Below, one piece after another: positions 8,258 through 17,688 of a DNA stretch of 55,644 nucleotides (position 1 is the first letter of the stretch; each line of letters opens with the position of its first letter). Position numbers and translations under genes: made by a program. The notes beneath the pieces were generated by a model. It made no database searches, had not been told where the DNA came from, and saw only the letters and a program-made list of their open reading frames with translations. Source of the stretch: DAOPZJ01 sp964587625 (GTDB lineage: Bacteria; Bacillota; Clostridia; Oscillospirales; JAKOTC01); the NCBI GenBank assembly GCA_964587625.1, contig CAZPLU010000016.1, forward strand, positions 1 to 55,644. Direction: 5' to 3'.

Positions 8258-9409
8258 ATGAGCAAGAAGATCGTGAACAAGAACGCAACGCCCGAATCCA
8301 ATGAGATATTTGAAGCGGTAAGGTTGCTTGAAAAAGAAAAGGGCATCGCCTCCGGCGTACTGCTCGAACGGGTGCGCAATGCCATTGCCATCGCGGTGCG
8401 CCGCGACATGGGCTGCGAAGACAACACCATCACCGACATCGACATGAAAAAAGGAAAATTCAATGTCTATATCCGCAAGTCGATCGTCGAACAGGTGGAG
8501 GATATCAACACCCAGATCATCGAAGCAGAGGCCCGAAAGATTGAGAGTTATCAACCGGAGAACGGTTATGTCGACGTGCCGCTGAACACCAAGGATTTCG
8601 GGCGCATCGCCGCGCAGGCCGCCAAACATGTGATTCGGCAGGGCATCCGCGAAGTCGAGCGCGAGCAGATGCTTGAAAAGTTTCAAAATTACCGGTTCGA
8701 ACTCGTCACCGCGCGGGTTGTGCGCGTCGATCCGATGACTTCAAACGCCACCGTCGAAATCGACGGCAACGAACTGCTTCTGCCGCGCACCGAGCAGCTG
8801 CCCGAGGAGACGCTGCGTCCCGGTCAATTGATCAAGGTCTATGTCGTCGACGTCAAGGACAGCGAAAAAGGCCCGCGCGCCTTGATTTCGCGCACCCATC
8901 AAAACATGGTGCGCCGTCTGTTTGAAAAAGAGGTCTTTGAAATCGCCGAGGGCACCGTCGAAATCAAAGCCGTCGCCCGCGAAGCCGGGAGCCGTACCAA
9001 GATCTCGGTCTACAGCCGCGACCCCAACATCGATCCGGTCGGCGCGTGCATCGGCCACAAAGGCGCGCGCGTCGCGCAGATCATCGACGAATTGGGCGGC
9101 GAGAAGATCGACATCGTCAAGTATTCGCCGCTGCCGTCTTCAATGATCGCCGCGGCTTTGGCTCCGGCCTCGGTCATCGACGTCGAAATTTTGGATGAGA
9201 CGAATAAACTGAGCCGCGCCATCGTCCCCGACCACCAACTTTCGCTCGCCATCGGCAACCGCGGCCAGAACGCCCGGCTTGCGGCGAAACTGACCGGTTG
9301 GAAGATCGATATCCACTCCGACAAGGAGGGGGCAAACGAGCGCGGCTATATGGCGTTCGACTTCGATAACGACTTTTTCGCCTCCGCCGGTTCGGACGAC
9401 ACACAGTGA
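8258..9409 (+). CDS. nusA: Transcription termination/antitermination factor NusA
   Basis: A 383-residue RNA polymerase-binding factor. It has the N-terminal polymerase-binding domain (about 1-125), an S1 domain (TARVVRVDPMTSNATVEIDG, about 145-215) and two KH domains including VGACIGHKGARVAQI and LSLAIGNRGQNARLAAKLTGW. It lacks the C-terminal acidic repeats of proteobacterial NusA, as is normal for Gram-positives. It modulates pausing, intrinsic termination and antitermination. The Shine-Dalgarno AAAGGAA is rather distant (about 13 bases). Confidence 0.97.
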   Translation: MSKKIVNKNATPESNEIFEAVRLLEKEKGIASGVLLERVRNAIAIAVRRDMGCEDNTITDIDMKKGKFNVYIRKSIVEQVEDINTQIIEAEARKIESYQPENGYVDVPLNTKDFGRIAAQAAKHVIRQGIREVEREQMLEKFQNYRFELVTARVVRVDPMTSNATVEIDGNELLLPRTEQLPEETLRPGQLIKVYVVDVKDSEKGPRALISRTHQNMVRRLFEKEVFEIAEGTVEIKAVAREAGSRTKISVYSRDPNIDPVGACIGHKGARVAQIIDELGGEKIDIVKYSPLPSSMIAAALAPASVIDVEILDETNKLSRAIVPDHQLSLAIGNRGQNARLAAKLTGWKIDIHSDKEGANERGYMAFDFDNDFFASAGSDDTQ

Positions 9410-9412
9410 CGT

Positions 9413-9676
9413 ATGGCGGAGCGGAGGAGACCGCAGCGCATGTGCACCGGCTGTGGTGAGATGAAAGAAAAAAGCGCGCTGCTGCGCGTCGTGCTGACGC
9501 CAGAAGGTGAGATCTTACTCGATTTGAAGGGCAAGGTCTCCGGGCGGGGCGCTTATGTGTGCAAAAGCGCGGAGTGCTTAAAAAAGGCAATCAAGACCAG
9601 ACGGCTGGAGCGAAACCTCAAAACAGCCATTTCAAAAGAGATCTATGAACGGTTGGGCGAGGAGATCAATGGCTGA
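9413..9676 (+). CDS. rnpM: YlxR family RNA-binding protein (RNase P modulator RnpM)
   Basis: An 87-residue basic protein with the YlxR signature RMCTGCGEMKEKSALLRVV and GRGAYVCKSAEC. In Bacillus the family binds RNase P RNA and tempers its activity. It lies three bases after nusA and overlaps the next gene by eight bases, so translational coupling is likely. No independent ribosome-binding site is obvious. Confidence 0.92.
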   Translation: MAERRRPQRMCTGCGEMKEKSALLRVVLTPEGEILLDLKGKVSGRGAYVCKSAECLKKAIKTRRLERNLKTAISKEIYERLGEEING

Positions 9677-9986
9677 AAAAAACAGCGACAAATTGCTGTC
9701 CCTGCTGGGACTTGCAAGAAAAGCGGGGCGGCTGGCGTACGGGTATGACACCGTTAAAAACGCCGTGCGCGGGCGCAAAGCGCGGCTGGTTCTGACGGCG
9801 TCGGACCTGTCGCCGAAAACGCGTTCAAATGTCGCGTTTTTTTGCGGCGATAAAATCCCGCACATCGCCCTCTCCCGCACGATGGAACAGCTCTCCGCAG
9901 CGGTCGGAAAACCCGCGGGCATCGTGGCGCTGACCGATGAAGGATTTGCAAAATTGATACTCGGATACATGACGGAACCCAAGTAG
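9669..9986 (+). CDS. L7Ae/L30e-like ribosomal protein YlxQ
   Basis: A 105-residue L7Ae-family RNA-binding protein: LLSLLGLARKAGRLAYGYDTV at the start, then VLTASDLSPKTRSNV, and a C-terminal IVALTDEGFAKLIL. Relatives bind kink-turn RNAs; the exact role of YlxQ is unsettled. I prefer the ATG at 9669, inside the end of rnpM, because it gives the usual family N-terminus and follows GAGGAGATC. Confidence 0.9.
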   Translation: MAEKNSDKLLSLLGLARKAGRLAYGYDTVKNAVRGRKARLVLTASDLSPKTRSNVAFFCGDKIPHIALSRTMEQLSAAVGKPAGIVALTDEGFAKLILGYMTEPK

Positions 9987-9996
9987 GAGGAGTTTA

Positions 9997-12480
9997 ATGA
10001 TCACACGAAAGTACAAAGTCCATGAAGCGGCAAAGGATTTTGCGAAAGGCGGCAAAGAACTGACCAGCAAGGACATTCTTGCCATTATCGACCCGGACGG
10101 CAATGACGGCAAAAAGTACTCCACGGTGATGTCCGAGCAGGACTTGAATCTGCTCTTTGACCGACTCACGACGGAGAACAGCGTAAAAAATTTTATGGAG
10201 TTTTTTGCCGAGGCGATGGTGGAGGCCGAAAAAAGACGGGAGGAGCGGGCCAAAAAAGCGGCCGCTCAACCCAAGCCGGCGGAAAAAAAAGAACCGGCTG
10301 CCGAATCGCCGTCAAAGCCGCAGGCGAAACCGCAGGCGCCGCCCGCACAACCGCAGGCGCCGCCCGCCCAACCCGTAAAAAAGGCCGAACCGCCGAAGAG
10401 ACCGCAAAAAGTCGTCGGTTACCAGCGGCCTGCCAATATGCCGCCGCCCACACGCACCGAGCCCAAACCGCAAAAGGAACGCGTCATAACGGCGCCCACG
10501 GAGCGCGTGATGCGCACGGTCGACACCCGCTCGGGCGCCGAGATCAACTCCGAAAAATACAGCGGCCGCTACGAAATGAGCGGACCCGCAAACATCAATT
10601 CGCGCAAATACGAACCCCGTAAGCAAAAAATCAATCAAAAATCCCGCCAGCAGGGCAGACCCGCGTTCTCGAAAAAGGAGACCGAGGCCGAAAAGCTGCG
10701 CCGCCTGCAGCTTGAGAAAGCCCGCAAGCAGCAGTTGAAGATCACCGTGCCCGAAGTGATCTCGGTCGGTGAATTGGCGACGCGTCTGAAAAAAAACGTC
10801 GCCGAAGTGGTCAAGAAACTGCTCTCGTTAGGCACATTTGCCTCCGCTTCCGACATCATCGACTATGACACCGCCGAAATCGTCGCAATGGAATTTAACG
10901 CCAAGGTCGAGCGCGAAGTGGTGGTCACGATCGAGGAGCGCATCATGGACACCAGCAGCGACGAGGAGACCGATCTCGAGATCCGCAGCCCGGTCGTGGT
11001 GGTCATGGGCCACGTAGACCACGGCAAGACCTCCCTGCTCGACGCCATCCGAAAGACCAAGGTCGTCGTGGACGAGGCGGGCGGCATCACGCAGCACATC
11101 GGCGCATACCGCGTCCAAATCAGCGGCAGAGACATCACGTTCCTCGACACCCCGGGCCACGCGGCATTCACTTCCATGCGCGCAAGGGGCGCGAAGATAA
11201 CGGATATCGCCGTGTTGGTCGTCGCGGCGGACGACGGCATCATGCCCCAGACCGTCGAGGCCATCAATCACGCGAGAGCCGCCGGCGTCTCGATCATCGT
11301 CGCCATCAACAAAATGGATAAACCCGCCGCAAATCCCGAACGCATCAAACAGCAGCTCACCGAGCATCAACTCGTCATCGAGGAATGGGGCGGCGATACG
11401 CCCTGCGTGCCGGTATCCGCGCTCACGCGGCAAGGCATAGATGAACTGCTTGAGACCATAATACTTTTGGCGGATGTCAAAGAACTCAAGGCCAATCCGA
11501 ACCGCCCGGCAAAGGGTACTGTCATCGAAGCCCGGCTCGATAAGGGGATGGGACCGACCGCCACGCTGTTGATTCAAAACGGCACGCTGCGCACCGGGGA
11601 TGTTCTCGTCGCGGGGGATACAGTCGGTAAAATCCGCACCATGACCGACGACAAGGGTTTCAAACGCGAGAGCGCCGGGCCGTCCGAGCCGGTCGAGATC
11701 ACGGGACTCAACGACGTCCCCAATGCCGGCGAGAGCTTTGACGTCGTCTCGGATGAGCGTCTTGCCAGAGAGCTGGTGGAACAGCGCCGCACACGCGAAA
11801 AAGAAGAAAAATTCAACGAGTTCCGCAAGGTCACGCTCGAAAACCTGTTCGATTCGCTCCAACAGGGGCAGATCAAGGAGCTGCCAGTCATCGTCAAAGC
11901 CGACGTCAACGGCTCGGTCGAAGCCGTCAGCCAGTCGTTGCAAAAAATCAGCACCGATGAGGTGCGCGTCAAGGTGATTCACGCCGCCGTCGGCGCGGTC
12001 AGCGAACATGATGTCATGCTGGCGAGAACGGCGGGCGCCATCATCGTCGGCTTCAACATCCGCCCGGATACGACCGCGGCAGAAAACGCCAAGAACGCCG
12101 GGGTGGATATCCGCCTTTACAGGGTTATTTATGACTGTATCGATGAGATCACCGCCGCCATGAAGGGTCTGCTCGCGCCCAAATACAAAGAGGTCATGCT
12201 CGGCAGGGCCGAAATTCGGCAGGTCTACAAGATCACGGGAGTCGGCACTGTCGCGGGCAGCTATGTGCGCGAAGGCAAGATCACGCGCAATGCGCAGATT
12301 CGCCTGGTGCGCGAAGGCATCATCGTCGCCGACGACAAAATCGCCGGGCTGCGCCGCTTCAAGGACGACGTCAGGGAAGTCGCGGAGGGTTATGAATGCG
12401 GTATTTCGCTTGAAAAGTTTTCCGACATCAAGGAGGGCGACATCCTCGAGGCCTATGTGATGGAGGAGGTCAAGCCGTAG
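9997..12480 (+). CDS. infB: Translation initiation factor IF-2
   Basis: An 827-residue GTPase that brings initiator fMet-tRNA to the 30S subunit. A long, low-complexity Lys/Pro/Ala-rich N-terminus (about 75-235, with repeated QAPPAQP) leads to an IF2-N domain (about 250-305). The G domain follows with GHVDHGKTS (about 338), DTPGHAAF and NKMD (about 438), then beta-barrel and C-terminal tRNA-binding domains ending in KEGDILEAYVMEEVKP. The start has AGGAGG at ideal spacing. Confidence 0.97.
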   Translation: MITRKYKVHEAAKDFAKGGKELTSKDILAIIDPDGNDGKKYSTVMSEQDLNLLFDRLTTENSVKNFMEFFAEAMVEAEKRREERAKKAAAQPKPAEKKEPAAESPSKPQAKPQAPPAQPQAPPAQPVKKAEPPKRPQKVVGYQRPANMPPPTRTEPKPQKERVITAPTERVMRTVDTRSGAEINSEKYSGRYEMSGPANINSRKYEPRKQKINQKSRQQGRPAFSKKETEAEKLRRLQLEKARKQQLKITVPEVISVGELATRLKKNVAEVVKKLLSLGTFASASDIIDYDTAEIVAMEFNAKVEREVVVTIEERIMDTSSDEETDLEIRSPVVVVMGHVDHGKTSLLDAIRKTKVVVDEAGGITQHIGAYRVQISGRDITFLDTPGHAAFTSMRARGAKITDIAVLVVAADDGIMPQTVEAINHARAAGVSIIVAINKMDKPAANPERIKQQLTEHQLVIEEWGGDTPCVPVSALTRQGIDELLETIILLADVKELKANPNRPAKGTVIEARLDKGMGPTATLLIQNGTLRTGDVLVAGDTVGKIRTMTDDKGFKRESAGPSEPVEITGLNDVPNAGESFDVVSDERLARELVEQRRTREKEEKFNEFRKVTLENLFDSLQQGQIKELPVIVKADVNGSVEAVSQSLQKISTDEVRVKVIHAAVGAVSEHDVMLARTAGAIIVGFNIRPDTTAAENAKNAGVDIRLYRVIYDCIDEITAAMKGLLAPKYKEVMLGRAEIRQVYKITGVGTVAGSYVREGKITRNAQIRLVREGIIVADDKIAGLRRFKDDVREVAEGYECGISLEKFSDIKEGDILEAYVMEEVKP

Positions 12481-12532
12481 ACCGCCGGACAGCGGCACCG
12501 GTTTTCAAGGATCTGCGAAAGGGGTTATGATC

Positions 12533-12904
12533 ATGTCCTATAACAATCAGCGAAGCAGGGAGGATATCAAACGGGTGCTCTCGACGATTATCCCGACGCT
12601 CAAAGATCCGCGCATCTCGGGGATGCTCTCGATTGTGCGCGTTGATCTGACGGGTGACGGCTCGCTGTGTCGCGTGTATATCAGCGCGGTCGAGGGGATG
12701 AAAGTGGCCAAGGTCTCGGCAAGGGGGCTGGAGGCGGCAGGCGGGTTCATCCGGCACGAAATCGGCTCGCGGCTTCGGCTGCGCGTCATTCCGCACTTTG
12801 AGTTCATCGCCGACGACGGCATCGAATATTCCGCCGAAATCGCGAAAAAGCTGAAGAATTTGAATATGACCGATGAAGACAACGGGAATGAGAAACGGAG
12901 TTGA
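12533..12904 (+). CDS. rbfA: 30S ribosome-binding factor RbfA
   Basis: A 123-residue KH-fold protein that helps mature the 16S rRNA 5' end. Signature segments are REDIKRVLSTIIPTLKDPRISGMLSIVRVDLTGD and LRLRVIPHFEFIADDGIEYSAEI. Two ATGs are close together (12527 and 12533). The second is eight bases from AAAGGGG and gives the usual start, so I chose it. The leader contains the GATCTGCGAAAGG motif also seen before three other genes in this window. Confidence 0.94.
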   Translation: MSYNNQRSREDIKRVLSTIIPTLKDPRISGMLSIVRVDLTGDGSLCRVYISAVEGMKVAKVSARGLEAAGGFIRHEIGSRLRLRVIPHFEFIADDGIEYSAEIAKKLKNLNMTDEDNGNEKRS

Positions 12905-12908
12905 CAGG

Positions 12909-13871
12909 ATGGGCGACGCGCTGAACACAGCCGCGGTATTTTTGGCGCAGCGGGATAATTTTCATATCATCTGCCACGTCAATCCCGACGGCGACGCCAT
13001 CGGCTCGGCGGTCGGGCTGGCGTTGGTTTTACATGGCATGGGGAAAAAGACCAAGGTTCTGTGTGCGAGCGAAATCCCGTACGCGTTCGATTTTTTATGG
13101 AAAAACCTCCCCCAGGACTGCGCGGCGCACGAGACGATTGTCTCGGTTGACACCGCCTCCGTCGGACAGTGGGGAGCCCTCTGGGCGGATTACAACCGTT
13201 GCGATTTGTCGATCGATCACCACATCTCCCACGCGCAGGAGCGGTTTGAGGATGTTTTGGTGCTCGACGCCGCCGCCGCCGCCACGGGCGTGGTTATATT
13301 GAAACTCATACAAGCGCTCGGCGCAGACCTGACGCCGCCGATCGCCGACGCGCTTTTCACCGCCGTCTCCACCGACACCGGCTGTTTTAAATACGCCAAC
13401 ACCAATGTCGGCGCCCATGCCGCGGCGATCGCACTGACCCAAGCCGGAGCCGACACCGAGACCATTACCAGAAGGATGTTCGAGACCAAGAGCCGCAGCG
13501 AGATGGAGATGTGGCGCATGGTATTGGACAGCATCAAATATTATTCCGGCGGCAGAATCGCCATCGCCACCGTCACATTGAAGATGCGCGAAAAAGCCGG
13601 TTTTTACAACGACGACCTCGGCGAGCTGGCTTCGATTCCCCGCCAGATCGAGGGTGTCGAATGCGGCGTCACCCTCAAACAGGTGTCGCGGGGGGTCTAT
13701 AAAATTTCGATTCGAACCAACGAAAAGCTCAGCGCGGAGGAGATCTGCAAGGCGTTCGGCGGCGGCGGACACATCCGCGCGGCGGGCTGCACGATCCGCG
13801 GCAGTCAGGCGGAGGTGCGCGCACAGCTGATCGCCAAAGCCGAGGAGCAACTCACGGCATGGACGGACTGA
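12909..13871 (+). CDS. nrnA: DHH/DHHA1 phosphoesterase, NrnA type
   Basis: About 320 residues. The metal-binding DHH motifs are all present: HVNPDGDAIGSAVGLA, SVDTAS and SIDHHISH. The DHHA1 substrate-binding motif is GGGGHIRAAGCTI. NrnA proteins degrade very short RNA oligonucleotides (nanoRNA) and also dephosphorylate pAp. I chose the ATG at 12909 (GGAG eight bases upstream) over one overlapping rbfA. It overlaps truB by 13 bases. Confidence 0.92.
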   Translation: MGDALNTAAVFLAQRDNFHIICHVNPDGDAIGSAVGLALVLHGMGKKTKVLCASEIPYAFDFLWKNLPQDCAAHETIVSVDTASVGQWGALWADYNRCDLSIDHHISHAQERFEDVLVLDAAAAATGVVILKLIQALGADLTPPIADALFTAVSTDTGCFKYANTNVGAHAAAIALTQAGADTETITRRMFETKSRSEMEMWRMVLDSIKYYSGGRIAIATVTLKMREKAGFYNDDLGELASIPRQIEGVECGVTLKQVSRGVYKISIRTNEKLSAEEICKAFGGGGHIRAAGCTIRGSQAEVRAQLIAKAEEQLTAWTD

Positions 13872-14737
13872 TCTGCGTCAACAAACCGCGGGATTTCACC
13901 TCGTTTGACGTGGTGGCAAAATGCCGCGGGATTTTAGGAGAGAGAAAAATCGGCCACGGCGGGACGCTCGATCCGATGGCGACCGGCGTGCTGCCGCTTT
14001 TTTTGGGCCGCGCGACCGGGGCGGTTGATCTGTGCCCCGACACGAAAAAAACCTATATCGCGGGCATTCAATTGGGACTTGTGACCGATACATACGATAT
14101 CACGGGAAGCCCTGTCTCGACCTGTGAGCCGGGGGATTCGGGCCTCAAAGAGATCGAGGCGATTTTGCCCGAATTTTGCGGGGAGATCGAACAATTGCCT
14201 CCGATGTATTCGGCGGTCAGGATACAGGGTCAGCGGCTTTACGATCTCGCCAGAGAGGGGCGCGAAGTCGAACGCAAACCCCGCCCGGTCAAAATCGACG
14301 AATTACTCTGTTTTGAGCAAGACGGCGGGCTTTTTTTGCGCGTCACCTGTTCCAAAGGGACTTATGTGCGCGCGCTGGTGCATGATATCGGGCGGCGGTT
14401 GGGCTGCGGGGCGGCGCTCTCCTCTCTGGTCAGAACCCGCGCCTGCGGATTCGCGCTTTCCGACTGCGTGACATTGGAACAACTTCAAGCGTGCCGCGAT
14501 GAGGGCGACGGGACGAGGTATCTGCGCCCGATTTCGGAAGTGTTCAAAACCCTGCCCGAACTCAAAATATCCGGAGAAAAATTGCGGCGGTTTGTCAACG
14601 GCGCGGAATTCGAGACCGAACTGCCCGACGGGCTCTACACGGTGTTCCACGGCGGATTTTTGGGGCTTTGTATCGTTGGTCAAAAAATCGGATATACGAA
14701 AAAATTATTTCGCAATCCTTCGGAGATCGTTTTATGA
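13859..14737 (+). CDS. truB: tRNA pseudouridine-55 synthase TruB
   Basis: A 292-residue enzyme that makes pseudouridine 55 in the T-loop of tRNAs. The catalytic aspartate lies in HGGTLDPMATGVLPLFLG. Other family blocks are KTYIAGIQLGLVTDTYDITG, QLPPMYSAVRIQGQRLYDLAREG and CSKGTYVRALVHDIG. It begins inside the end of nrnA and ends on an ATGA overlap with ribF, both signs of coupled translation. Confidence 0.96.
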   Translation: MDGLICVNKPRDFTSFDVVAKCRGILGERKIGHGGTLDPMATGVLPLFLGRATGAVDLCPDTKKTYIAGIQLGLVTDTYDITGSPVSTCEPGDSGLKEIEAILPEFCGEIEQLPPMYSAVRIQGQRLYDLAREGREVERKPRPVKIDELLCFEQDGGLFLRVTCSKGTYVRALVHDIGRRLGCGAALSSLVRTRACGFALSDCVTLEQLQACRDEGDGTRYLRPISEVFKTLPELKISGEKLRRFVNGAEFETELPDGLYTVFHGGFLGLCIVGQKIGYTKKLFRNPSEIVL

Positions 14738-15654
14738 GGGTCATTACCGACACGGACCGTATTGATTTGAAAGAACCCGCAACGGTTGCGCTGGGCTTTT
14801 TTGACGGGGTGCATCAAGGTCATCAAGCCGTGATTTCCGCTGCCGTCAAATGCGGCCGGTCGTCTTCTGCCGGTCCGGCGCCTGTGGTTTTTACCTTCGC
14901 GCAGCATCCGCGCGCGTTTTTCGGCGACGCGCCGGAACCGCTCTCGGATTTAAAAGATCGCTTGGATTGTTTCGAGCGGTTGGGCGTTGAAGTCACGGTT
15001 GCGTTGAACTTCGGTGATTTTGTCTATCTGAGCGCGGTTGAGTTTTATGCCTTTTTGCGGGATAAACTGTGCATGAGAGCGGCTTTTTACGGCTACAATT
15101 ACCGCTTCGGAAAAGGGCGGGAGGGCGACGGAGAACTGATGGCGCGGCTTTGCAAACAGGAAGGGATTTCAGCCGAACCGATTGCGCCGGTGTTGTTCGG
15201 CGACGAGCCGATCAGTTCCAGCCGCATCAGAGCCGCGCTGAGCCGGGGAGATACCGCGTCGGCTTCCAAGATGCTGGGGCGGGATATTTTGCTCTCGGCG
15301 CGGGTTGAGAGCGGTAAGAAGCTGGGTCATAAACTCGGATTCGCGACGCTCAATCAACCGCTGACGGCCGCGGTGAAACCGCTTTTACGCGGCGTCTATG
15401 CCGCCGAGGTGACATTGGACGGCAAGACCTATCCCGCGGTCACGAATTTGGGCGCGCGCCCCACGGTCTTGCAGCCCGAGGAGGCCGCCGAGACCCATAT
15501 CATCGGATTTGAGGGCGATCTGTACGGTCGAATCATCCATGTGCGCCTGTTAAAATATCTGCGCCCCCAGCGCAAATTCGAGACGGTGGAACAACTCCAG
15601 CGGCAGGTTCGCAGGGATATCGCGGCGGCGGCGGAAGCGGCGCGGTGTGAATAA
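14734..15654 (+). CDS. ribF: Bifunctional riboflavin kinase/FAD synthetase RibF
   Basis: A 306-residue enzyme making FMN and then FAD from riboflavin. The N-terminal adenylyltransferase half shows LGFFDGVHQGHQAVI, YNYRFGKGREGD and ISSSRIRAAL. The C-terminal kinase half shows GHKLGFATLN, RGVYAAEV and TNLGARPTV. The start ATG overlaps the truB stop. It is the last gene of the operon. The flavin made here would feed the ApbE flavin transferase encoded next. Confidence 0.95.
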   Translation: MRVITDTDRIDLKEPATVALGFFDGVHQGHQAVISAAVKCGRSSSAGPAPVVFTFAQHPRAFFGDAPEPLSDLKDRLDCFERLGVEVTVALNFGDFVYLSAVEFYAFLRDKLCMRAAFYGYNYRFGKGREGDGELMARLCKQEGISAEPIAPVLFGDEPISSSRIRAALSRGDTASASKMLGRDILLSARVESGKKLGHKLGFATLNQPLTAAVKPLLRGVYAAEVTLDGKTYPAVTNLGARPTVLQPEEAAETHIIGFEGDLYGRIIHVRLLKYLRPQRKFETVEQLQRQVRRDIAAAAEAARCE

Positions 15655-15711
15655 TCCCGATCCTATAAAAAAGGACTTTCAATCCCGAATCCGCGAAAGG
15701 TGGTTATCAAG

Positions 15712-16668
15712 ATGAAGAGGGTCAAGAAATCGGCGGCCGTTGCAGCCGCCATTTTGCTTTTTGCGCATGGGTTTGGCTGCGAACGCGCGCAAGAACCGGT
15801 CACCCGCGCGGTGTTTACCATGGACACCGTGGTCACGCTGACCGCCTATGGGAAAAACGCAGACATTGCGCTGGACGCCGCGGTGCAAAAATTGAATGAA
15901 TATGACTTTGCGCTCGATGTGGACAGCGGCGATATCGGAAATGTCAACAGCCGCCCGGGGGAATTTGTCGAAGTCGGCGGGGAGACCTTCGCGCTGATAT
16001 CGGAATGTGTCGAATTATCACGCTTGACAGACGGCGCTTTCGACATCACGGTCGGCCGATACGTCGAATTGTGGGGATTCCGATCGCAGACCCGCGTTCC
16101 GGGTGACGGGGAACTCGCGGAAGCGGCGGGATTTATCGGTTGGGAAAAAATCGAACTGGCGGACGGGAAAGTGAAAATCCCCGAGGGGATGCGGCTCGAC
16201 CTCGGCGCGGCGGCAAAGGGCTGGGCGGCGGGAAAACTCAAAGAGGCGATTGCCGCATGCGGTGTGGAGAGCGCCATTTTGTCGTTGGGCGGCAATGTGA
16301 CCACGCTCGGGAAAAAGCCGGACGGCACGCCTTTTACGGTCGCGATCCGCGACCCGAACGACCCGGACGCATTCATCGATTCGGTGCAAGTCGCGGATCT
16401 TGCGGTCGTGACCTCGGGCGGCTATATGCGCTATTTTGAACAGGACGGAGTGCGTTATCACCACATCCTCGACCCCGAGACCGGCAGGCCCGCCGAGAGC
16501 GGGTTGGTCTCGGTCACGGTGATCTGCGCCGACGACACCGCCGCCGACGCGCTGGCGACCGCGTTCTTTGTCATGGGCGCAAAGAAGACCGCCGCGTTTT
16601 TAGAATCCCGCCCGGCGATCCGCGTGATTTTGGTCACGACGGAGGGGGAAATTATTCGCATAAATTGA
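15712..16668 (+). CDS. apbE: FAD:protein FMN transferase (ApbE family lipoprotein)
   Basis: A 318-residue exported lipoprotein (lipobox Cys23, HGFGC) that attaches FMN covalently to threonines of extracytoplasmic proteins. Family motifs are intact: TMDTVVTLTAYG, LDLGAAAKGWAAG (162-174), SLGGN (191-195), HHILDPETGRPAESG, and ADALATAFFVMG, whose Asp279 and Thr283 match the metal-binding pair known from ApbE structures. The start at 15712 follows AAAGGTGG. It follows ribF directly but has its own leader with the recurring CGCGAAAGG motif. No FMN-acceptor protein is visible nearby. Confidence 0.93.
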   Translation: MKRVKKSAAVAAAILLFAHGFGCERAQEPVTRAVFTMDTVVTLTAYGKNADIALDAAVQKLNEYDFALDVDSGDIGNVNSRPGEFVEVGGETFALISECVELSRLTDGAFDITVGRYVELWGFRSQTRVPGDGELAEAAGFIGWEKIELADGKVKIPEGMRLDLGAAAKGWAAGKLKEAIAACGVESAILSLGGNVTTLGKKPDGTPFTVAIRDPNDPDAFIDSVQVADLAVVTSGGYMRYFEQDGVRYHHILDPETGRPAESGLVSVTVICADDTAADALATAFFVMGAKKTAAFLESRPAIRVILVTTEGEIIRIN

Positions 16669-16678
16669 GAAAAAGCCC

Positions 16679-16707
16679 TTGACAAAGCGGGCTTCGGCAA
16701 ATACAAT
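16679..16707 (+). promoter_or_regulatory. Sigma-A promoter for the zinc-ribbon membrane protein
   Basis: Consensus TTGACA and TACAAT spaced 17 bases. A leader of nearly 190 bases separates it from the ATG at 16899. Confidence 0.7.
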
Positions 16708-16898
16708 GGATGTATCCGAGTCGGCTCATGATCAACACAAATTATATCTGCCCTGTCATGGGTCGGCGACAAATAAAATACTGCCGTGGAAATTTTGGTG
16801 ACGGTCGGCGTTTTACGGTCGGAAGGATATCGGTATTTATACTTTTTGATGTTTCCGTCTTCGGATACATAAACAAAAATCAAACAGGAGGGAATCAC

Positions 16899-17408
16899 AT
16901 GCCATTTTGCGGGAAATGCGGAGCGGAAGTTCCGGAGGGGACCAAATTCTGCGGGGTCTGCGGCGGAGAAATCGCGGGAGTACCTACTTATCAGGCGGCT
17001 CCGGCCGGTGCGCCGGTTCAAACCGACGAGGTCAGGGACGCCAACGACAACAAGGCGATGGGGATTTTGGCGTATTTCTGTGCGCTGGTCTTCATTCCGA
17101 TGTTCGCGGCCAAAAACTCGAAGTTTGCCAGGTTCCATACGGTGCAGGGCTTCAATCTGTTTTTGCTGTGGGTTGCCAGCTGGATCGTTTTCGGGCTGTT
17201 GAGCTTGATCAGAGCAAAAACCTATGTTTGGGGCGTTCCGGTTTATACGACGCCGTGGTATATCACAACGCTGAGCTCTCTGGTCTATGTGGGCATCGGG
17301 GTTCTCGCCATCATCGGCATCGTCAACGCCGCCCAGGGGAAAAAGAAAGAACTCCCGATCATCGGAAAACTGCGCATTCTCGACACTTTTATGAAACCGT
17401 CCGTCTGA
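16899..17408 (+). CDS. Zinc-ribbon plus Tic20/DUF4870-like membrane protein
   Basis: A 169-residue protein. An N-terminal zinc ribbon (MPFCGKCGAEVPEGTKFCGVCGG, two CxxC pairs) and a short flexible linker lead to a DUF4870/Tic20-like membrane domain. That domain contains AKNSKFARFHTVQGFNLFLL, the typical H-x-x-Q-x-x-N feature, and three to four helices to the C-terminus. No biochemical function is established for this class in bacteria. The ATG at 16899 is preceded by ACAGGAGGG; the frame extending upstream to 16710 lacks family features. Confidence 0.85.
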   Translation: MPFCGKCGAEVPEGTKFCGVCGGEIAGVPTYQAAPAGAPVQTDEVRDANDNKAMGILAYFCALVFIPMFAAKNSKFARFHTVQGFNLFLLWVASWIVFGLLSLIRAKTYVWGVPVYTTPWYITTLSSLVYVGIGVLAIIGIVNAAQGKKKELPIIGKLRILDTFMKPSV

Positions 17409-17585
17409 TACCGTTCCGGTTGCGGAAAAGTGGTATGCAAGCACTTTTACCGTGATGGATAAAGCAATTCGGCAGTGTATTCCGCTCCCGTCTTCGGCGG
17501 GGCGGAATATGCCGTGAAACCATTGCGGCGTATACCCATGTTGATTTCCAACCGGTTGCACCGATCATAACCCGATTTAAGTCCA

Positions 17586-17610
17586 GCCGCCGGAAAACCG
17601 GCGGCTTTTC
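17586..17610 (+). terminator. Intrinsic terminator
   Basis: Stem GCCGCCGG/CCGGCGGC with an AAAA loop, followed by TTTTC. A weaker hairpin without a T-run (17479-17508) lies upstream in the same spacer; otherwise 17409-17585 holds nothing I recognise. Confidence 0.75.
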
Positions 17611-17624
17611 GGTTTCGGGGGCGA

Positions 17625-17653
17625 TTGTATTCGATGCGAAAAAATGATATAAT
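17625..17653 (+). promoter_or_regulatory. Sigma-A promoter for the 119-aa lipoprotein
   Basis: TTGTAT, 17 bases, TATAAT, immediately after the terminator and 35 bases before the ATG. Confidence 0.75.
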
Positions 17654-17688
17654 AGATCCATCATCATGTCGCGGGGGGGACTGTTTTC

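Noticed and set aside
10828..12498. A 556-codon open frame antisense to infB
   Set aside because: It mirrors the strongly conserved IF-2 frame. Its translation is Asp/His/Arg-rich without domains, as expected for antisense of GC-rich coding DNA.
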